From: Phoronis australis
Lineage: Eukaryota > Phoronida > Phoronidae
NCBI GenBank assembly: GCA_002633005.1
Contig: NMRA01000674.1
Location: forward strand, 62,001 to 126,000
DNA: 64,000 nucleotides
Reading direction: 5' to 3'
How positions within the stretch are numbered: the stretch's first letter is position 1; each line of letters opens with the position of its first letter. This document shows, piece by piece, positions 11,739 through 23,499 of the stretch. A program made the position numbers and the translations under genes. A model generated the notes under the pieces. It searched no databases. It was not told where the DNA came from and worked only from the letters and a program-made list of their open reading frames with translations.

Positions 11739-13033
11739 GTAGGTGAGACCTTTACAATTTTCTGTTTTATACTGTCACTACCTTTGCTCTCTACTCTGTA
11801 ACCACAAGTTGACATCCTGTTTATGAGTACGCGTACTTTATTTCAGTAAGTATATTAAATCTCAAAGATTCTAACTGACTTCTAACAAACCCAGCTTGTT
11901 AATGAAGGTGCTATTGACTTAGTGAAGAACACGTAAGTTTCAAACTACAATAAGCATAAAATTCAGTTAATTTGGTTTTTGGCTCAGGGATGGTATTCAT
12001 TTAACGACTTTGGAAATGGCACTGGTACTAACAAAATTCAGACCTGATCGCTTGTTGACGTGGCTACCTCAATACTAGACTCTTATCCTAACCCTTAGAC
12101 TCTTGAGGAACCTAATAACCCCACCAGATCATTTTGAGCCACTTATTATTATTATGAATTTGTGGAGCTTTCCTGATCCGTATGTAGTGTTTGATTCAAC
12201 AAAAATATGTACGCGCGCTAATTAAAGGTACACGTACCGTAGCATATAAGTGCATTGAATACCCTGTGGTACGCATTGAATAAGCACATTTTATTGCACG
12301 AGGTAACCCTTTGGCGCTTCATGTGAAATTTTCAGCACTAATAGAGGTCGAATCTAAATCGCTAAGTCAAACCCGAAAAATAAAGTTATCGATGGTAAAT
12401 ATTTTAGTTGAAACAATAAATCAGTTGCATTCAGTCCCGTTGTTTTGTCATGTGTAATAAAGAATGCTAACTGGTCTTATTCCTGTTGCTGAACTCAAAT
12501 CATGGTCTTTGTTCTATGTAAATAGATGTCCAAAGCCGCAACTTTTAGCATTCTTCAACAGTAATCGCGTCTCTGATTTTTCCGGGCACTTCGGTTAAAT
12601 TATTTCTATTTGCACCCGGATCGAAGATTATGATTAGTTTCGGTCTAAAAATACCAAAAATCGTTTCGATTTGAATCTTAACTGTATTATTTATCAATTT
12701 CGGATTCATCAATACAATAGTCAAATTATGAATCAAAATGATGATTTTCCTAAGGCTGCATGGTAAACGCTTGACAGAAAACGAACGACATTTTTAAAAA
12801 CTTGGCAAATTTGGCCGACAAACGTTAGAGACCAGAGGTCACCACAGGCACAAGAGTGGAAAATGTGGGGCTAGCATGAATAAAAGTGACGCGCGTGTAC
12901 TTTGAAATTTGGACTCATCATAAAAAGTTTCCCCACTGTCTCAAAACGCCAATCAATATCGAACACTATCTGTACGACGAAATTCAATGAACGGTTTTGG
13001 TTCCCGATAAAAGCATGAAAATTTTGAGAAAAT

Positions 13034-13186
13034 AGATCAAGTTTGAATCTAAGACTGGAATAAAAATGCCACCAATTTGCCAGAATAATGATAACGTCAC
13101 AAGCCAAGCTGAAGTCCGTGAGATGCGGACACAACGTCGCTAATTTTTGTAAGTTTTTATTCCAGTATTAGACTCAAACTTGATCT
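13034..13186 (+). repeat. Inverted repeat with 33-bp arms
   Basis: The arms at 13034-13066 and 13154-13186 are complementary with two mismatches (agatcaagtttga and its complement at the ends). They are separated by 87 nt. The segment may be a small foldback element or a transcribed hairpin; it lies inside the first visible intron of Gene A. Confidence 0.7.
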
Positions 13187-13439
13187 GTTTTGGTTCCTTT
13201 TTATGGAGTCACATTGGCATTGAAATAAATCAAACCAAAGCAAAAATATTCAAAGGAAGACTAACCAAATCATTGTTGGACTCACCTATGAGCGAAACAA
13301 AGTTTTGGAAGTTGTAGAATGGCAAAAAAGAAGAAAAGTTGTCAAATATTGCCCATACACAGTGGTAGGAAAGAAAAATGTCTATACGTCTCGGATTGGA
13401 AACTACGATGGTTTCTTCTCATAGTTCTATGCTTATGTT

Positions 13440-15320
13440 GAACTATTTAAGCAGTTTTATGAGTCGGATGAAACTCTACATTATACGAAGAACCAGTCAG
13501 TGTTTAATTGCATTATCGATGAAGTAGATAAATGTATAAATGATGTGAAAGTGGGTAAAGCTGCTGGAGATGATGATATTTCGATGGTGGTTTTTAAGGC
13601 TCAACACCCATATTTAAAGAATCACTCGCTTGTCTGTATAATAGTTTTTTGATACAGTCTCAATGAAATTCGAATATTATAGTCCTCGTGTTCAAATTTG
13701 GAAATAAGAATGAGCCAGATCACTACAGAGGGATAACGCTGTAACAGGTAGCAGGCAAGATTTCCTCCCGTCTGTTACGTAACTGACTCCATTTATGGGT
13801 AGAACAGAGCAATACTGTGTGAGGCTCATGTTGGCTTCAGGAAGGGGTACTCCACACTTGAGAACATGTTTATGAACAAATATTTATCGAAACGTAGAGG
13901 TCGATTATGTTTTGTCGTCTTTAAAAAAGCGTTCGACTGGGTCTGGCTCAAGGGTCTTGATTACAAAACGTCGAATTTTACAATATATGTTAAAATGTAT
14001 TAAGGAGGCATGGAACGCGAAAGCTCGTTAAAAACATCTTTTGAACAATTCCTGACGAAATTCCCAACTCGCAACATCTAATACAGAGTAATTCAATTGC
14101 CCCTGTGAGGGAATTCCTGGAAAAAATAACAAAATGCACAATTTTGAATTACAATAATCTCTGTGCTTACCACATGGTTTCTAATCTCCTTCCCACCTAT
14201 GATAAATGCGATCACGGTCAGTTGCATGGGGTTAAAGGTCACATTTTTCATATAAGGGAAATGTGCTATATCTTTGCCTTGACATACCGAATAAGGAGAC
14301 GTGCTTAGCTTTGCGATAAAAATCGAGTGACGAACAGTTGACACATCGTTTTTTTGAAATTTGAAAGTAAGAGAAGATGCTCTGATATCAACAGAAATAA
14401 AAAATTTTTACGAAAAAACCCTTAAAATACCTGGAAAGCACTAGGTTGAATTCTGTTTCAGTGGCAGAGAACCATTTTTAATATTTCAATGTTTATCGTG
14501 TTCCAGGCTTCTTAAGTTCTTAATAGCATGTATAAAATGTGAAGTCGTGCGTCTTGCTGACTTGTGACAATTACGTAACCGATTTCGTCCAGTGTGCGAT
14601 GGGTGTAAGACGAGGGTGTCAATTGTCTCCCTTTTTGCTCCCCTTGTTTTTAAATGATATGGAAAGAGATTTACAAAATGAACAAGGCTCGAGTGTAAAT
14701 ATTAGTCTAGTAAATTTATATTTACTGTTGTTTGCCCATGACTTGGTTCTCGTTGCAAAGCCGTGCTGTTGCCATGCAGAGATTAATTACCAAACTAGAA
14801 GAATATTGTTATAAATGTAAACTTCATGTGAACATGTCAAAACAATAAATGTTGTCTTTCGTAAATTGGGATATTAAAAAATATATAAAAGGTGGAAATT
14901 ATTCGGGGAAACTGTATCAACTACTTCAGAGTATTACTATTTAGGAATCAAATTTACCCCTAAGAGTGTGTTCACAAAGGTTCAGAATACACACAGCACA
15001 TGACTAAATACACTGCCGTTCCTGTGCAAACGTGGTTAAAGTTGTTTGATCAAAAGTAATACCGATTATGTTGCATGATTCTGGAATTTCATCCTACACA
15101 AGACAATGAAAAACTGCACAATAAATTTTGTAAGTTCTCATTGCGACTTGGACAGCATGTTTCAAAGGTTGCAGTGAGGGGAGAGCTTGGCAGAGTGACG
15201 ATGAAGGTAAATTTACTATTGAAAATTGTTGAATACTCGTTAAAGATTTTCAAAATACAAAGCCATCGTTATGTTAGCGTATGTTATAATGTGCAATATG
15301 AAATGGTTGAACAAAATATG
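13440..15320 (+). mobile_element. Decayed CR1/L2-like LINE, main part
   Basis: Reverse transcriptase motifs can be read in order on the plus strand across several frames: VGKAAGDDDIS (13550s), a motif ending EPDHYRGITL (13710-13740), EAHVGFRKGYSTLENM (13830), FVVFKKAFDWV (13910), GVRRGCQLSPFLLPLFLNDM (14600) and LLFAHDLVLVAK (14725-14760). The catalytic YADD box is degraded to FAHD. Downstream, HNKFCKFSLRLG and VRGELGRVTM (15110-15200) match the C-terminal region typical of CR1/L2/Daphne-type LINEs. Frameshifts and stops are numerous, so the copy is dead. The upstream limit is only approximate. Confidence 0.75.
14539..14814 (+). pseudogene. RT fragment of the CR1/L2-like LINE
   Basis: This is the longest intact frame of the decayed LINE. 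It covers the GVRRGCQLSP motif, the FLND helix, and the FAHD remnant of the YADD catalytic box. The first catalytic Asp is replaced by His and the Tyr by Phe, so no polymerase activity is expected. Confidence 0.7.
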
Positions 15321-15364
15321 TGTTCATCAATGCCCGTCACCCCTACCAGTGTATAGGCCACGAA

Positions 15365-15823
15365 TCAGAGATTTCCATTTTTTCTGTCCTGGGCGATTCC
15401 TTCTAGCTGTCTCCATGAGTATCCTAACCTCTCCATATCATCGGTGATGCATCTTCTCCAGGTCATTCGTGGTCTGCCTCTATTTCGTTTATCCTGTGGG
15501 TTCCACTTTAATGCGTGTCTGGAAGGGCTACTTGTTGGTCTTCTTAGTGTATGTCCAATCCAGCGCCATTTCCTTCGGCCGATCTCCTCTTCCACTGGTG
15601 TCTGTCCTGTTCTTTCCCACATTTCTCCATTTCTTATCCTTTCTGGCCACTGTATCCTCAAAATTTTCCTCAGGCATGAATTGACAAAAGTTTGCAGTCT
15701 CTTGAACTTTGTTTTTGTGTTTCTCCAGGTCTCTGATCCATATAACAGTACTGATTTAACGTTTGAGTTGAACAATCTCAATCTTGTTTTCAGCGAGAGT
15801 TTCCTAGCTTTCCATACTTTCAT
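15365..15823 (-). pseudogene. C-terminal domain of the RTE-like LINE
   Basis: The segment reads KTRLRLFNSNVKSVLLYGSETW, a Trp-rich middle with RKWRWIGHTLRRP, and a final basic domain ending QLEGIAQDRKNGNL. This arrangement is characteristic of the RTE-type ORF C-terminus. The final stop is a frameshift effect; in the neighbouring frame the normal end continues about 17 residues further. Confidence 0.8.
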
Positions 15824-16356
15824 TAGTTGGTAAAATGCAGTTCTGGCCTTGGCAATTCTTGCTCGTATGCCAGTTTCGGTCCACCCTTTTTATCTGTCTT
15901 GCTGCCAAGGTATGTGAAATGTTCAACTTCCTCCAGGATTGATCCATTTATTTCAATTGGTGTTTCTGTCTCTGGGGTTAAGTTAAGAATTTTTGTTTTT
16001 CCACTGTTGATGACAAGGTCAATCTTCCTTGCTGTTTTGTCCACTTCATCTGTTTTCCTTCGCATTTGGCCTGCTGTGTGAGAAAGTAGTGCGATGTCAT
16101 CTGCGTAGTCCAGGTCATACCGCTGTGTCCATAGGGTCCACTGTATTCCGTTTCTTCTGCCTGTTGTCACCAGTGTCATTGTACAGTCTACTACTAGGTT
16201 GAAAAGAAAAGGTGGCAAAAGACAGCCTTGCTTCACTCCTGTTCTAATTTCAAATGGGTCTGTCATTTCACCGTCATGAGGAACACGGCAGTTCCTTCCT
16301 TCGTACATGTTTTTGACCAGTGTCACTATCTTTTCTGGGATGCCATAATGGCGCAT
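15823..16356 (-). pseudogene. RT palm/fingers segment of the RTE-like LINE
   Basis: This open segment holds RHYGIPEKIVTLVKNMYEG, GVKQGCLLPPFLFNL and the intact catalytic box YADDIALL, then the IEINGSILEEVEHFTYLGSK strand. The catalytic aspartates are preserved, but the frame is broken on both sides by a stop upstream and a frameshift near 15825. Confidence 0.8.
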
Positions 16357-16739
16357 GAGCTTCCATAACGTGCTTCCGTCGATGCTGTCAAATGCCTTTT
16401 CAAAATCAACTTAATTGATCATTAGGGAAGAGTTCCCTTCCATGGATTGTTCAAGGATGATTCTTAACGTTGCTATCTGATCGGAGCAAGATATGCCTTT
16501 CTTGAAACCCGCTTGTTGGTTTTTCATCTACCTTGAACTTGATTCGTTGTAGGATTATGCTACTAAATACTTTCCCTGGTATTGATAGCAGCGTTATCCC
16601 TCGATTGTTGTTATAGTTTCCAAGGTCTCCTTTCTTTGGTGATTTTATTAGGTGTCCTTCTTTCCAATCGTCTGGAAAAATTTCACCTGTCCATACTTTG
16701 TGGAAGAGGTCGTTCAATAACTTCAGGTATCTCCAACAG

Positions 16740-16925
16740 ACCAATGACTTACATGACTTGAGAAAAATTGTTAAATATTTAATCAATGCTAAGATAAGTC
16801 GAAATGAGTGTCTTGAGTTAAATTTGCTTTGGTTTGGATATCCTGTACTCTCTGTTTACTATTTATTTGTATTGGTTTGGATATCCTGTACTCTCTGTTT
16901 ACTATATATTTGCAATGTGGAATGA
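16740..16925 (+). mobile_element. Probable 3' remnant of the CR1/L2-like LINE
   Basis: Beyond the RTE copy the plus strand reads HDLRKIVKYLINAKISRNE, which fits the C-terminal tail of CR1/L2-type ORF2 proteins (a short helix, Tyr-Leu, then Ala and Arg). A 43-bp sequence is then repeated twice (16829-16912). The part of the protein expected between 15320 and 16740 is partly missing, so the host copy may have lost sequence before or at the RTE insertion. Confidence 0.45.
16829..16912 (+). repeat. 43-bp tandem duplication
   Basis: The sequence beginning ttggtttggatatcctgtac occurs twice at an offset of 43 bp with almost no change. It lies at the 3' end of the CR1/L2-like remnant. Confidence 0.85.
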
Positions 16926-19648
16926 AGGCCTATTTAAGTGAAATATATCAATTCAATTCAACGATTTCAGCATCAGATTGACGTGTTTAGTAAGTTTCTG
17001 TTCTGGTGAGATCCACTGAAAGTATTATAATCTTAAGTGTAGCAGTGTCCTCTTAAGGGTGTTTCGTATTTGTTCGTTATCTAAAATTTAAGTAATGAAA
17101 CAGGATATTCAAAAATGCAAACCATATCTCAAATCTCTCATCATGATCAAACGATTTCCATTCCTAACCATATCACTCGGAGCATTAACATATAGAAACA
17201 GTGACTACAAACTATCACTTTTGAAAACTGTATCGTTTCAAGTCAACGTCTCGTGAGCCTTTTTATGGAGAAAACCAGTTGCAATCAGCAAGTTTGGGAG
17301 ATTATTTTTTGCTATTTTAATAATACAACATACGTAAAAGGAAACGAAATGGACATATAACACTTCAAACTGGAGCCATCTCTTTGAAACAGTGAAGCAT
17401 TGCATAAACTGTCTGGAGCCATCTCTTTGAAACAGTGAAGCATTGCATAAACTGTCAGCCATTATGTGACACTCGTTTTTGACTACCTATTTTCTTAAAA
17501 CCATAATCTATAACCAAATTATCAAAAAAAACTTGCAAAAACATGTTCGTTTTTTTGGAAATTAGGGGTTGAAACAAAAGGTGCACTTACCATTGAGTAC
17601 ATAGGCTAGATTTTATACCTATTTTGTACAACGGGTTTGCATTTTAATTAATTCGATTATCTTTTTCGATATAAATTTGTCTGTAGACCACGAAAAATGA
17701 CTGGCGAATTTGTTACACCCAGAGCATGACTGTGCAATTTTTTTGAAACACTTGAGTAAAAAGTAATTGCAGGCGGTCTGGTACACGTTGAACAAGACGT
17801 GAGCCCATTTCACTAATCACCTGGAACCATTTTTGTGCTTTATTAATATATACCGTAGTTAAAAACAAGCATTTATGTTTTTGTTTTCAAAAACTGGGTT
17901 ATGTTATCATGTGCATATTATGTCTATAATCTGTTCTTTTTTCAATGATTTCAAATTCCAAAACCTCCCATTTGTCTTCAAAATTCTGATCTAATTTTTC
18001 CGTTTTTGAACAGCTCCACAACGACTTATTGTTAAAACATGCATGCAAGTTGCCTTGTTTATTAAACAATCTGTGACAGTCGTTGAAGAACCTGAGACGA
18101 GAAGGCGTGTCACCGACAAGTCATGTAAACATGCCAAATCACACGCCAATGAAAGCCTCGTTTTTTTCTTGGTTGACTTTTCCCCCTAAATTGAACATTG
18201 CTGAGGAGGCCGAAAAATATTTAGCATCGCAAATTGTACTTCTAAAAGCCTCGAGATGGCGATAACGTCAATGTAGGGCCTATTATCGGTTTCATGGCTG
18301 AAAAACACAGTTTTGGGATTGTTGTTGAATAGAATAGATTTCTTAATGTCGTAAAACAACGAAATCCGTTGTTTTCTGATTTTATCCCAAAACGCCAATT
18401 CTTGCTGTTGTCTGCCAGACATTTGCTGACATCAAAGTCGGTGCATTTTCTTGTTAAACATGCTTAAAATAGCCTGCCGCATATCGAGTGAGGTAGATCG
18501 TCTTGGAAAGAGGCCTTAAGTAACTTGTTAATAGGTTCGAAGTCTGGTCGCAGGGGCTAACGACCTGAGCATGAATTGAAAGATTTCGTGGCAAAACAAA
18601 ACTGTAATATTTACGCATTGAAGACATAAGTTCATGACCATGTGACATTTTTGCCATTTACGGACTTTAGAAATTCTATCATCTATCATTCTTTACCAGA
18701 AAGCAGCATTTTATTGTCGAATTTTTATAAGGCACACTGCAAAACCGATGTATTCATTCTTCGCGGCCCTATTGAGCAGAGATCGCGGTCGAAAACGATG
18801 TTATGTCGATGAAGCCTCAACGATTTCAAGAAATAAATGTCTGTCGTCTGCTGAGTTCATCAGAAATCTATGGCGTGTTCACACCTTTATTTTGTGACAG
18901 TTTGATGGACATCTGCGGCTTAACAATGACATCAGATGGCAAAACATTCATCCCATCAGGCATCCATCCATCCATCGATCTCCTCAATGGACATCGTTTT
19001 CAATTTTGAATTATTTATTGAAATGTTAGCATTTAGACGTACTTCTATTAAGCTTTCCCATTTTTTCCAGTCATCGTTATTTATTTTATTTGACTTATAT
19101 TATGTTGAAAAAAGAGATCAATTTTGTTTTTTCTACCCGTTGGATTCAGTTACAAATAGCGTTTAGGGGGTGCCGTCGATCATTAAAATCTATATTATGT
19201 CAATTTTTAATAATTAAATAGATCTTGGGCTACGTCCGCTTTTGTCCTACAACAAAACATAAGATGATTTATGTCAGTTTCACGGGTAAGCATTCCATTA
19301 CTCACACAGCGGTCTTACGCTAAGATATCGAGTTACGACTGATGACTTATACAAGCCGCGAAACCATGACGTTGATGAGTATTCATCGTTAATAGCTTTG
19401 TCAGGTTTTGTGCATGTGCGTGACTGCTTATACCAGGGAGGCTGACGTTTTGTGTTTTAGTGAGATTATGTCCTGATTACACCGTCTCCTTCTTGCCTAT
19501 TGAACTTTGGATAGACTTCATGTACGACAATTGGAGTATGTAGACACTAGTCCAAAAGTCGTAAAACGACTTCTCCTGAATCAATTAAAATCGTAGCAAA
19601 ATAGGACATGGTCTATTTCAATCTTTTGGTCTCGGAAAGTCCAGTGGG

Positions 19649-19650
<2 letters not shown>
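16926..19650. other. Gene A intron sequence, no gene recognised
   Basis: Apart from the exact 43-bp duplication, this AT-rich stretch shows no coding or inverted-repeat structure that I can support. Confidence 0.5.
17371..17456 (+). repeat. Exact 43-bp tandem duplication
   Basis: The unit tggagccatctctttgaaac... occurs twice, at 17371 and 17414, without visible change, so the event is recent. Confidence 0.9.

Positions 19651-19740
<90 letters not shown>
19651..19740 (+). repeat. (CAG)30 microsatellite
   Basis: Thirty perfect CAG units are flanked by gtgggaa and taccgt. No open frame extends through it, and it lies in Gene A's 8.7-kb intron about 660 bp before the transmembrane exon. The lack of interruptions suggests it is unstable in length. 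Confidence 0.95.
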
Positions 19741-19742
<2 letters not shown>

Positions 19743-20401
19743 CCGTAAACAAGCACACTTAAAACGCTTTGTTGCTGCTCTGTGTTAAGATGAATTTCGC
19801 GAATAAAGGCATTTCAAAATTTCACAATTCATAAAATGTTAAATAAATAAGTACACTCATATGTTAATTCCTAACATTTCGGAGGACGGACATTTGTCGA
19901 TAGCCGCTCGTGTCGTGTCTCTATCGAAAGAACTTTATATTATTGTGTATATTAATTTTTGTCCTATTCAGGAGTAGAATTTCATAGGTTATTTTAAAAA
20001 GGAGTATATTAACATCAAGAACATCAACAAAAAGCAAATAATCCACAAAGTGCCTAGTAATTAACGGATCAGGCATAGAATAGATGTAGCGTTTTTTATT
20101 TTACGGCTCCTACAGAACGAAAAAAAGAAAAAATCGCCTCTACCAGTATCCGCACCTATGATCCAAGCTTAATAGTTATTTCGTGGATTTTTTTTAAAAA
20201 GTTCGTAAACATTAAACGAAACAATAAAAAAGATTTTCCGTCTGATGAAAAGTGAATTTTTCAGAGTTCCAAAATTTAGACCTTACTTAAATAGATTCTG
20301 GAAGTGTGGCATTAATATCACTTACAGAAAGTCATGGTAAGTATTTTACCGGTTATGAAGTAGAATGGACTACATGATTTGCTGTTATCTTCCCTTTTCA
20401 G

Positions 20402-20519
20402 AATCATGATTTTGACGAACACAGCGACAACACCAAGTACTGGACGAAGAGAAGGGTCGCCATCTTAGTTGTTCTGATTCTTCTGCTGATTGGAGTCACC
20501 GTCGCTTTCTGTTTTATCG
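20402..20519 (+). CDS. Gene A, transmembrane exon (type II membrane protein)
   Basis: The exon follows a strong acceptor (cttcccttttcag) and ends at a strong donor (ATCG|gtaagaag). It encodes 39 codons plus one base, so the next intron is phase 1. The product begins NHDFDEHSDNTKYWTKRR, which is polar and ends in a basic KRR cluster. About 21 hydrophobic residues (VAILVV...FCFI) follow, long enough for one membrane span. Basic residues before the span and a secreted-type domain after it indicate type II topology with the N-terminus in the cytoplasm. The 8.66-kb intron before it and the 18.2-kb intron after it are filled with repeats. No signal peptide is visible, as expected for a signal-anchor protein. 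Confidence 0.75.
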
Positions 20520-21639
20520 GTAAGAAGTGAAATTTTAGTCGCTTGACTCTTGTTAGTACACCATACTCACAGGCAAGTAATCGGAGTCTATCATTTTTTG
20601 TATTGTGTATTGTCTATGCCGACCATGCTTGCTAACAAAAATGCAGTGTGAATATTGCACGTATTTCAGTGATGAGATTTGTTTTGAAGGGACTGTGCTT
20701 AGGAACGAAGAACTCATGTTTTTGGATTTGGGTAGGATACATTTCGTAAAGTAAAAAGCCTTGAACATAGCTATAAATCTGTAAAACCCATTAACGCTAG
20801 TGTCTCGTAAGATCTCGCGATATTCTTCGAGATATCGCCATGCATTTTCATTGAGAGTACATGATTTTAGCTAGATTTTATCGCCGTTAGACAATTATTG
20901 GACTCGACCAAGGCGTGCGTTCTGTAGACGCGAGAATTTCGTGAAAACGTAACATCACGCGAGACCTCTGGTGGTCTTCAAATCATATAATTAACAGGGA
21001 TATGAGTTCGACATTCAGTTTTGTGAGAAGAAAAATTGCTATCCTTCGATTATGGAATAGATTCTTTGTCTTTTTATGATGAGATTGACGCCACAAATCT
21101 TTATTTGTAATAACCGGTGTTCACTGTTTGAGATATAACGTGTTTAATCAGATTACAGCTGTTGATACCATTGTTGACTTTTGAATTTGGTTACACCACG
21201 TTGCGGTATACTATATTGCGCCTTTGAACTCGTCATTCATAAGCAGTACATGTACGTATTCGTCATGAGTAAAAGCGACGAACATTTACCGACAAGGCGC
21301 ATTTTATTGCGAATTTACTTCGTTACTCTTGATAATTTGCGATGACATTGTTGGCATGTGTTCAGTGGAAGAGCAGCCATTGAATTACCCCCCAAGCTAC
21401 GCCATTGCGACCACCTGGGGTGTTTTGCTTCTAAATTTATGTTCAAAACGGCAAAGGCGGGTTTCAAACAAGCCTAGACTACAGCTGCATTTCACTCTGT
21501 TAGCTGGCTATAAACGAAATCGAATTAAACATTTTACTCTCACAATATCGGTCACAAAATTCCGTGATAAGATTTTATTTCCATCAAGATAATCGAAACC
21601 ATCAGCGACTCAAAGAGTTGGCAATGCTGATAGCACATA

Positions 21640-21790
21640 CGTGCACTGCCTGTGACTTGAGGTGCCGGCTCATTCGGCAACAATTCGGAATCGGGTGAAG
21701 GTGGAAAAGATTTTAAACCGCAAAGCGCTTCTGTTAAGAATTCAACATTAACAACTAAACAGCGGCGAAATGCAGCTTTAATTTTTTTGT
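21640..21790 (-). repeat. Dispersed repeat with conserved minus-strand reading frame, copy 1
   Basis: The segment aligns with 32483-32612. On the minus strand both copies read through 40 codons without insertion or deletion: RRCLVVNVEFL...ELLPNEPAPQVT here and RRCATVNVEFL...ELSPNELATQVT there. The open frame here spans 21866-21552. It may be a fragment of a multicopy coding sequence; the family is not recognised. It also preserves an uninterrupted version of the site into which the 32181-32481 element inserted. Confidence 0.5.
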
Positions 21791-22860
21791 CGCACCTGTC
21801 GTTGCGTCCGAATGGTGTAATACGTCCGGCTTGTGCAATCACGTTGTTGGAAACCGAGCATACCAAAACGTTGTTCTGTCACGGACTTTTAGTCTGCACC
21901 ACAAGTTTATAAAAGGAATCCGTCTTTCGTTGCAGTTTTGAGAACCAAATCTCGACCTTGTTTACTTTGTTCAGTCCAGAGTTGCAGACAGACATGACGT
22001 TGTCTCCCGAAAATAAGCAATAGTTCTACTTCTTTCATACATGTATATGGCACTGTGTAGATTGATTCTCAAAGATATGATTGGGTAACAATGCTATAAA
22101 CTAACAACTTAGTGACGTTGACTGGCGATCGTGCATCCTTCACGATGTCAAAGCTAAAAAACAATGCGAAAGCCAATTTTGTCGAATGAAAGCAAAGTTC
22201 AAGACTCAACCTGAATTGCGTACATTTTTCACACAAAATACAGAATATTCCGTGTGAAAATCTGTAACAAATACGGACTACTAATAGCAAGCATCTCTGA
22301 CTCACAAACGCAACGCTGTCAATGCATAGAATGTAGCATTTAGGTATTCAGTGCAGTTGGGTATAGGGGTACCTTGACCGTAACTCTTGGCAGCTTGCAC
22401 TAACACGCAGTTCCAAACTTACTTCGTGACAACTTAATAACTTAATAGTTGAACTGTCTCTCGAGCGAAGTGTTTCATGGTCGTTGATCGTCAACGTTGC
22501 TGCCAAACTGGCTTCGGTATCGCTTCGCGCAGTTAGCGCATATCAATTTAGTTGTTAAGCAAACAGCCACCCATGAAAATCACCTTAAAAACGAGTTCAT
22601 CATAGAGAAACAACATACAGTAAACGGTGTGGGATTTAAAACAAATCATTCGATGACCGGCGTCACTACCAAGGCCACTTGTGAACATACATGATAATTT
22701 GAGGTCTGAGAAGAAATGAACAGTAACTTAAGACTTTCACCGAAAAGGCAAAAAGTTTCGTCTTTCAACACAAATATTTCCGGTCGATTTCGGGTGGATC
22801 TAACTATATTAATGTAGGCAACCAAATAACGGGTTTTTCTATATTATTTTCGATATTTAT

Positions 22861-22980
22861 GTAGGTGACCTCATTTTGAATGTCTTGTCTATATGTCCTT
22901 TTAAAGTTATGTAGGTGACCTCATTTTGAATCTGGGAATTGAATGTCTTGTCTATATGTCCTTTTAAAGTTATGTAGGAC
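22861..22980 (+). repeat. Short tandem duplication (50-63 bp units)
   Basis: gtaggtgacctcattttgaa and tgtcttgtctatatgtcctt recur at 22861 and 22911, the second copy with about 13 extra bases. A third, partial start (gtaggacctt) is at 22974. It sits just upstream of the 22-bp minisatellite. Confidence 0.85.
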
Positions 22981-23021
22981 CTTATCGACAAGTCTGTGTA
23001 ATGAGTCAAATATCTACATAA

Positions 23022-23285
23022 CTCTGTACAAGTATATACTTCACACTGTACAAGTATATACTTCACACTGTACAAGTATATACTTCACACTGTATAAGTA
23101 TATACTTCACACTGTACAAGTATATACTTCACACTGTATAAGTATATACTTCACACTGTACAAGTATATACTTCACACTGTACAAGTATATACTTCACCC
23201 TGTACAAGTATATACTTCACACTGTACAAGTATATACTTCACACTGTACAAGTATATACTTCACACTGTACAAGTATGTACTTCA
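23022..23285 (+). repeat. 22-bp minisatellite, 12 copies
   Basis: The unit is cactgtacaagtatatactt plus two bases (ca); it contains the 12-bp palindrome AAGTATATACTT. Twelve copies are present with only a few substitutions (gtataag in two, ccctg in one, tatgtac in the last). Because 22 is not a multiple of 3, the array is read through all frames in turn, and the open frame over it is not a gene. Confidence 0.95.
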
Positions 23286-23499
23286 CAAAAGGAGAAAGTC
23301 TGTAAACTGTTGATTTTTAACCTCAGAGCAATCTGTCATCAACTGGATCACGTGACTTTGTCTCTTCAGTAAATGACAAAGAGACACAATCACAACAAAA
23401 CAAAAGTATGAATAACATCATCAAATTTCATTAGACATAAACATCCAAAATGAAATCTCAAAAATGTTGTAACAATTTTCTAAAATATAATTTCGTGTT

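Larger units (their letters stand above)
15320..16745 (-). mobile_element. RTE-like LINE, 5'-truncated, inserted in the CR1/L2-like LINE
   Basis: The minus strand carries RT motifs from about 16745 down: LLNDLFHKVWTGE, NYNNNRGITLLSIPGKVF, VDFEKAFDSID, TGVKQGCLLPPFLFNL and LDYADDIALLSH. After these come the connection LEEVEHFTYLGSK and a C-terminal region with RKWRWIGHTLRRP and NRGRPRMTWRR, hallmark sequences of RTE-type elements. The last residues read KKWKSLIRGLYTGRGDGH in a second frame, followed by TGATGA at 15329-15324, so the 3' end is close to 15320. The endonuclease and the first RT motifs are missing at the 5' end, as expected from abortive target-primed integration. A TAA just before VDFEKAFD and several frameshifts inactivate it. 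Confidence 0.85.

Noticed and set aside
11895-11932. A 38-nt exon-like segment with AG acceptor and strong AACAC|gtaagt donor after the first Gene A exon
   Set aside because: Its length is not a multiple of three; including it shifts the membrane exon out of frame and meets a stop (TAG) before the hydrophobic span.
15444-15833. Plus-strand open frame opposite the RTE-like LINE
   Set aside because: Antisense of the recognised RT C-terminal region.
22943-23305. 120-codon open frame over the 22-bp minisatellite
   Set aside because: Pure repeat translation in rotating frames.
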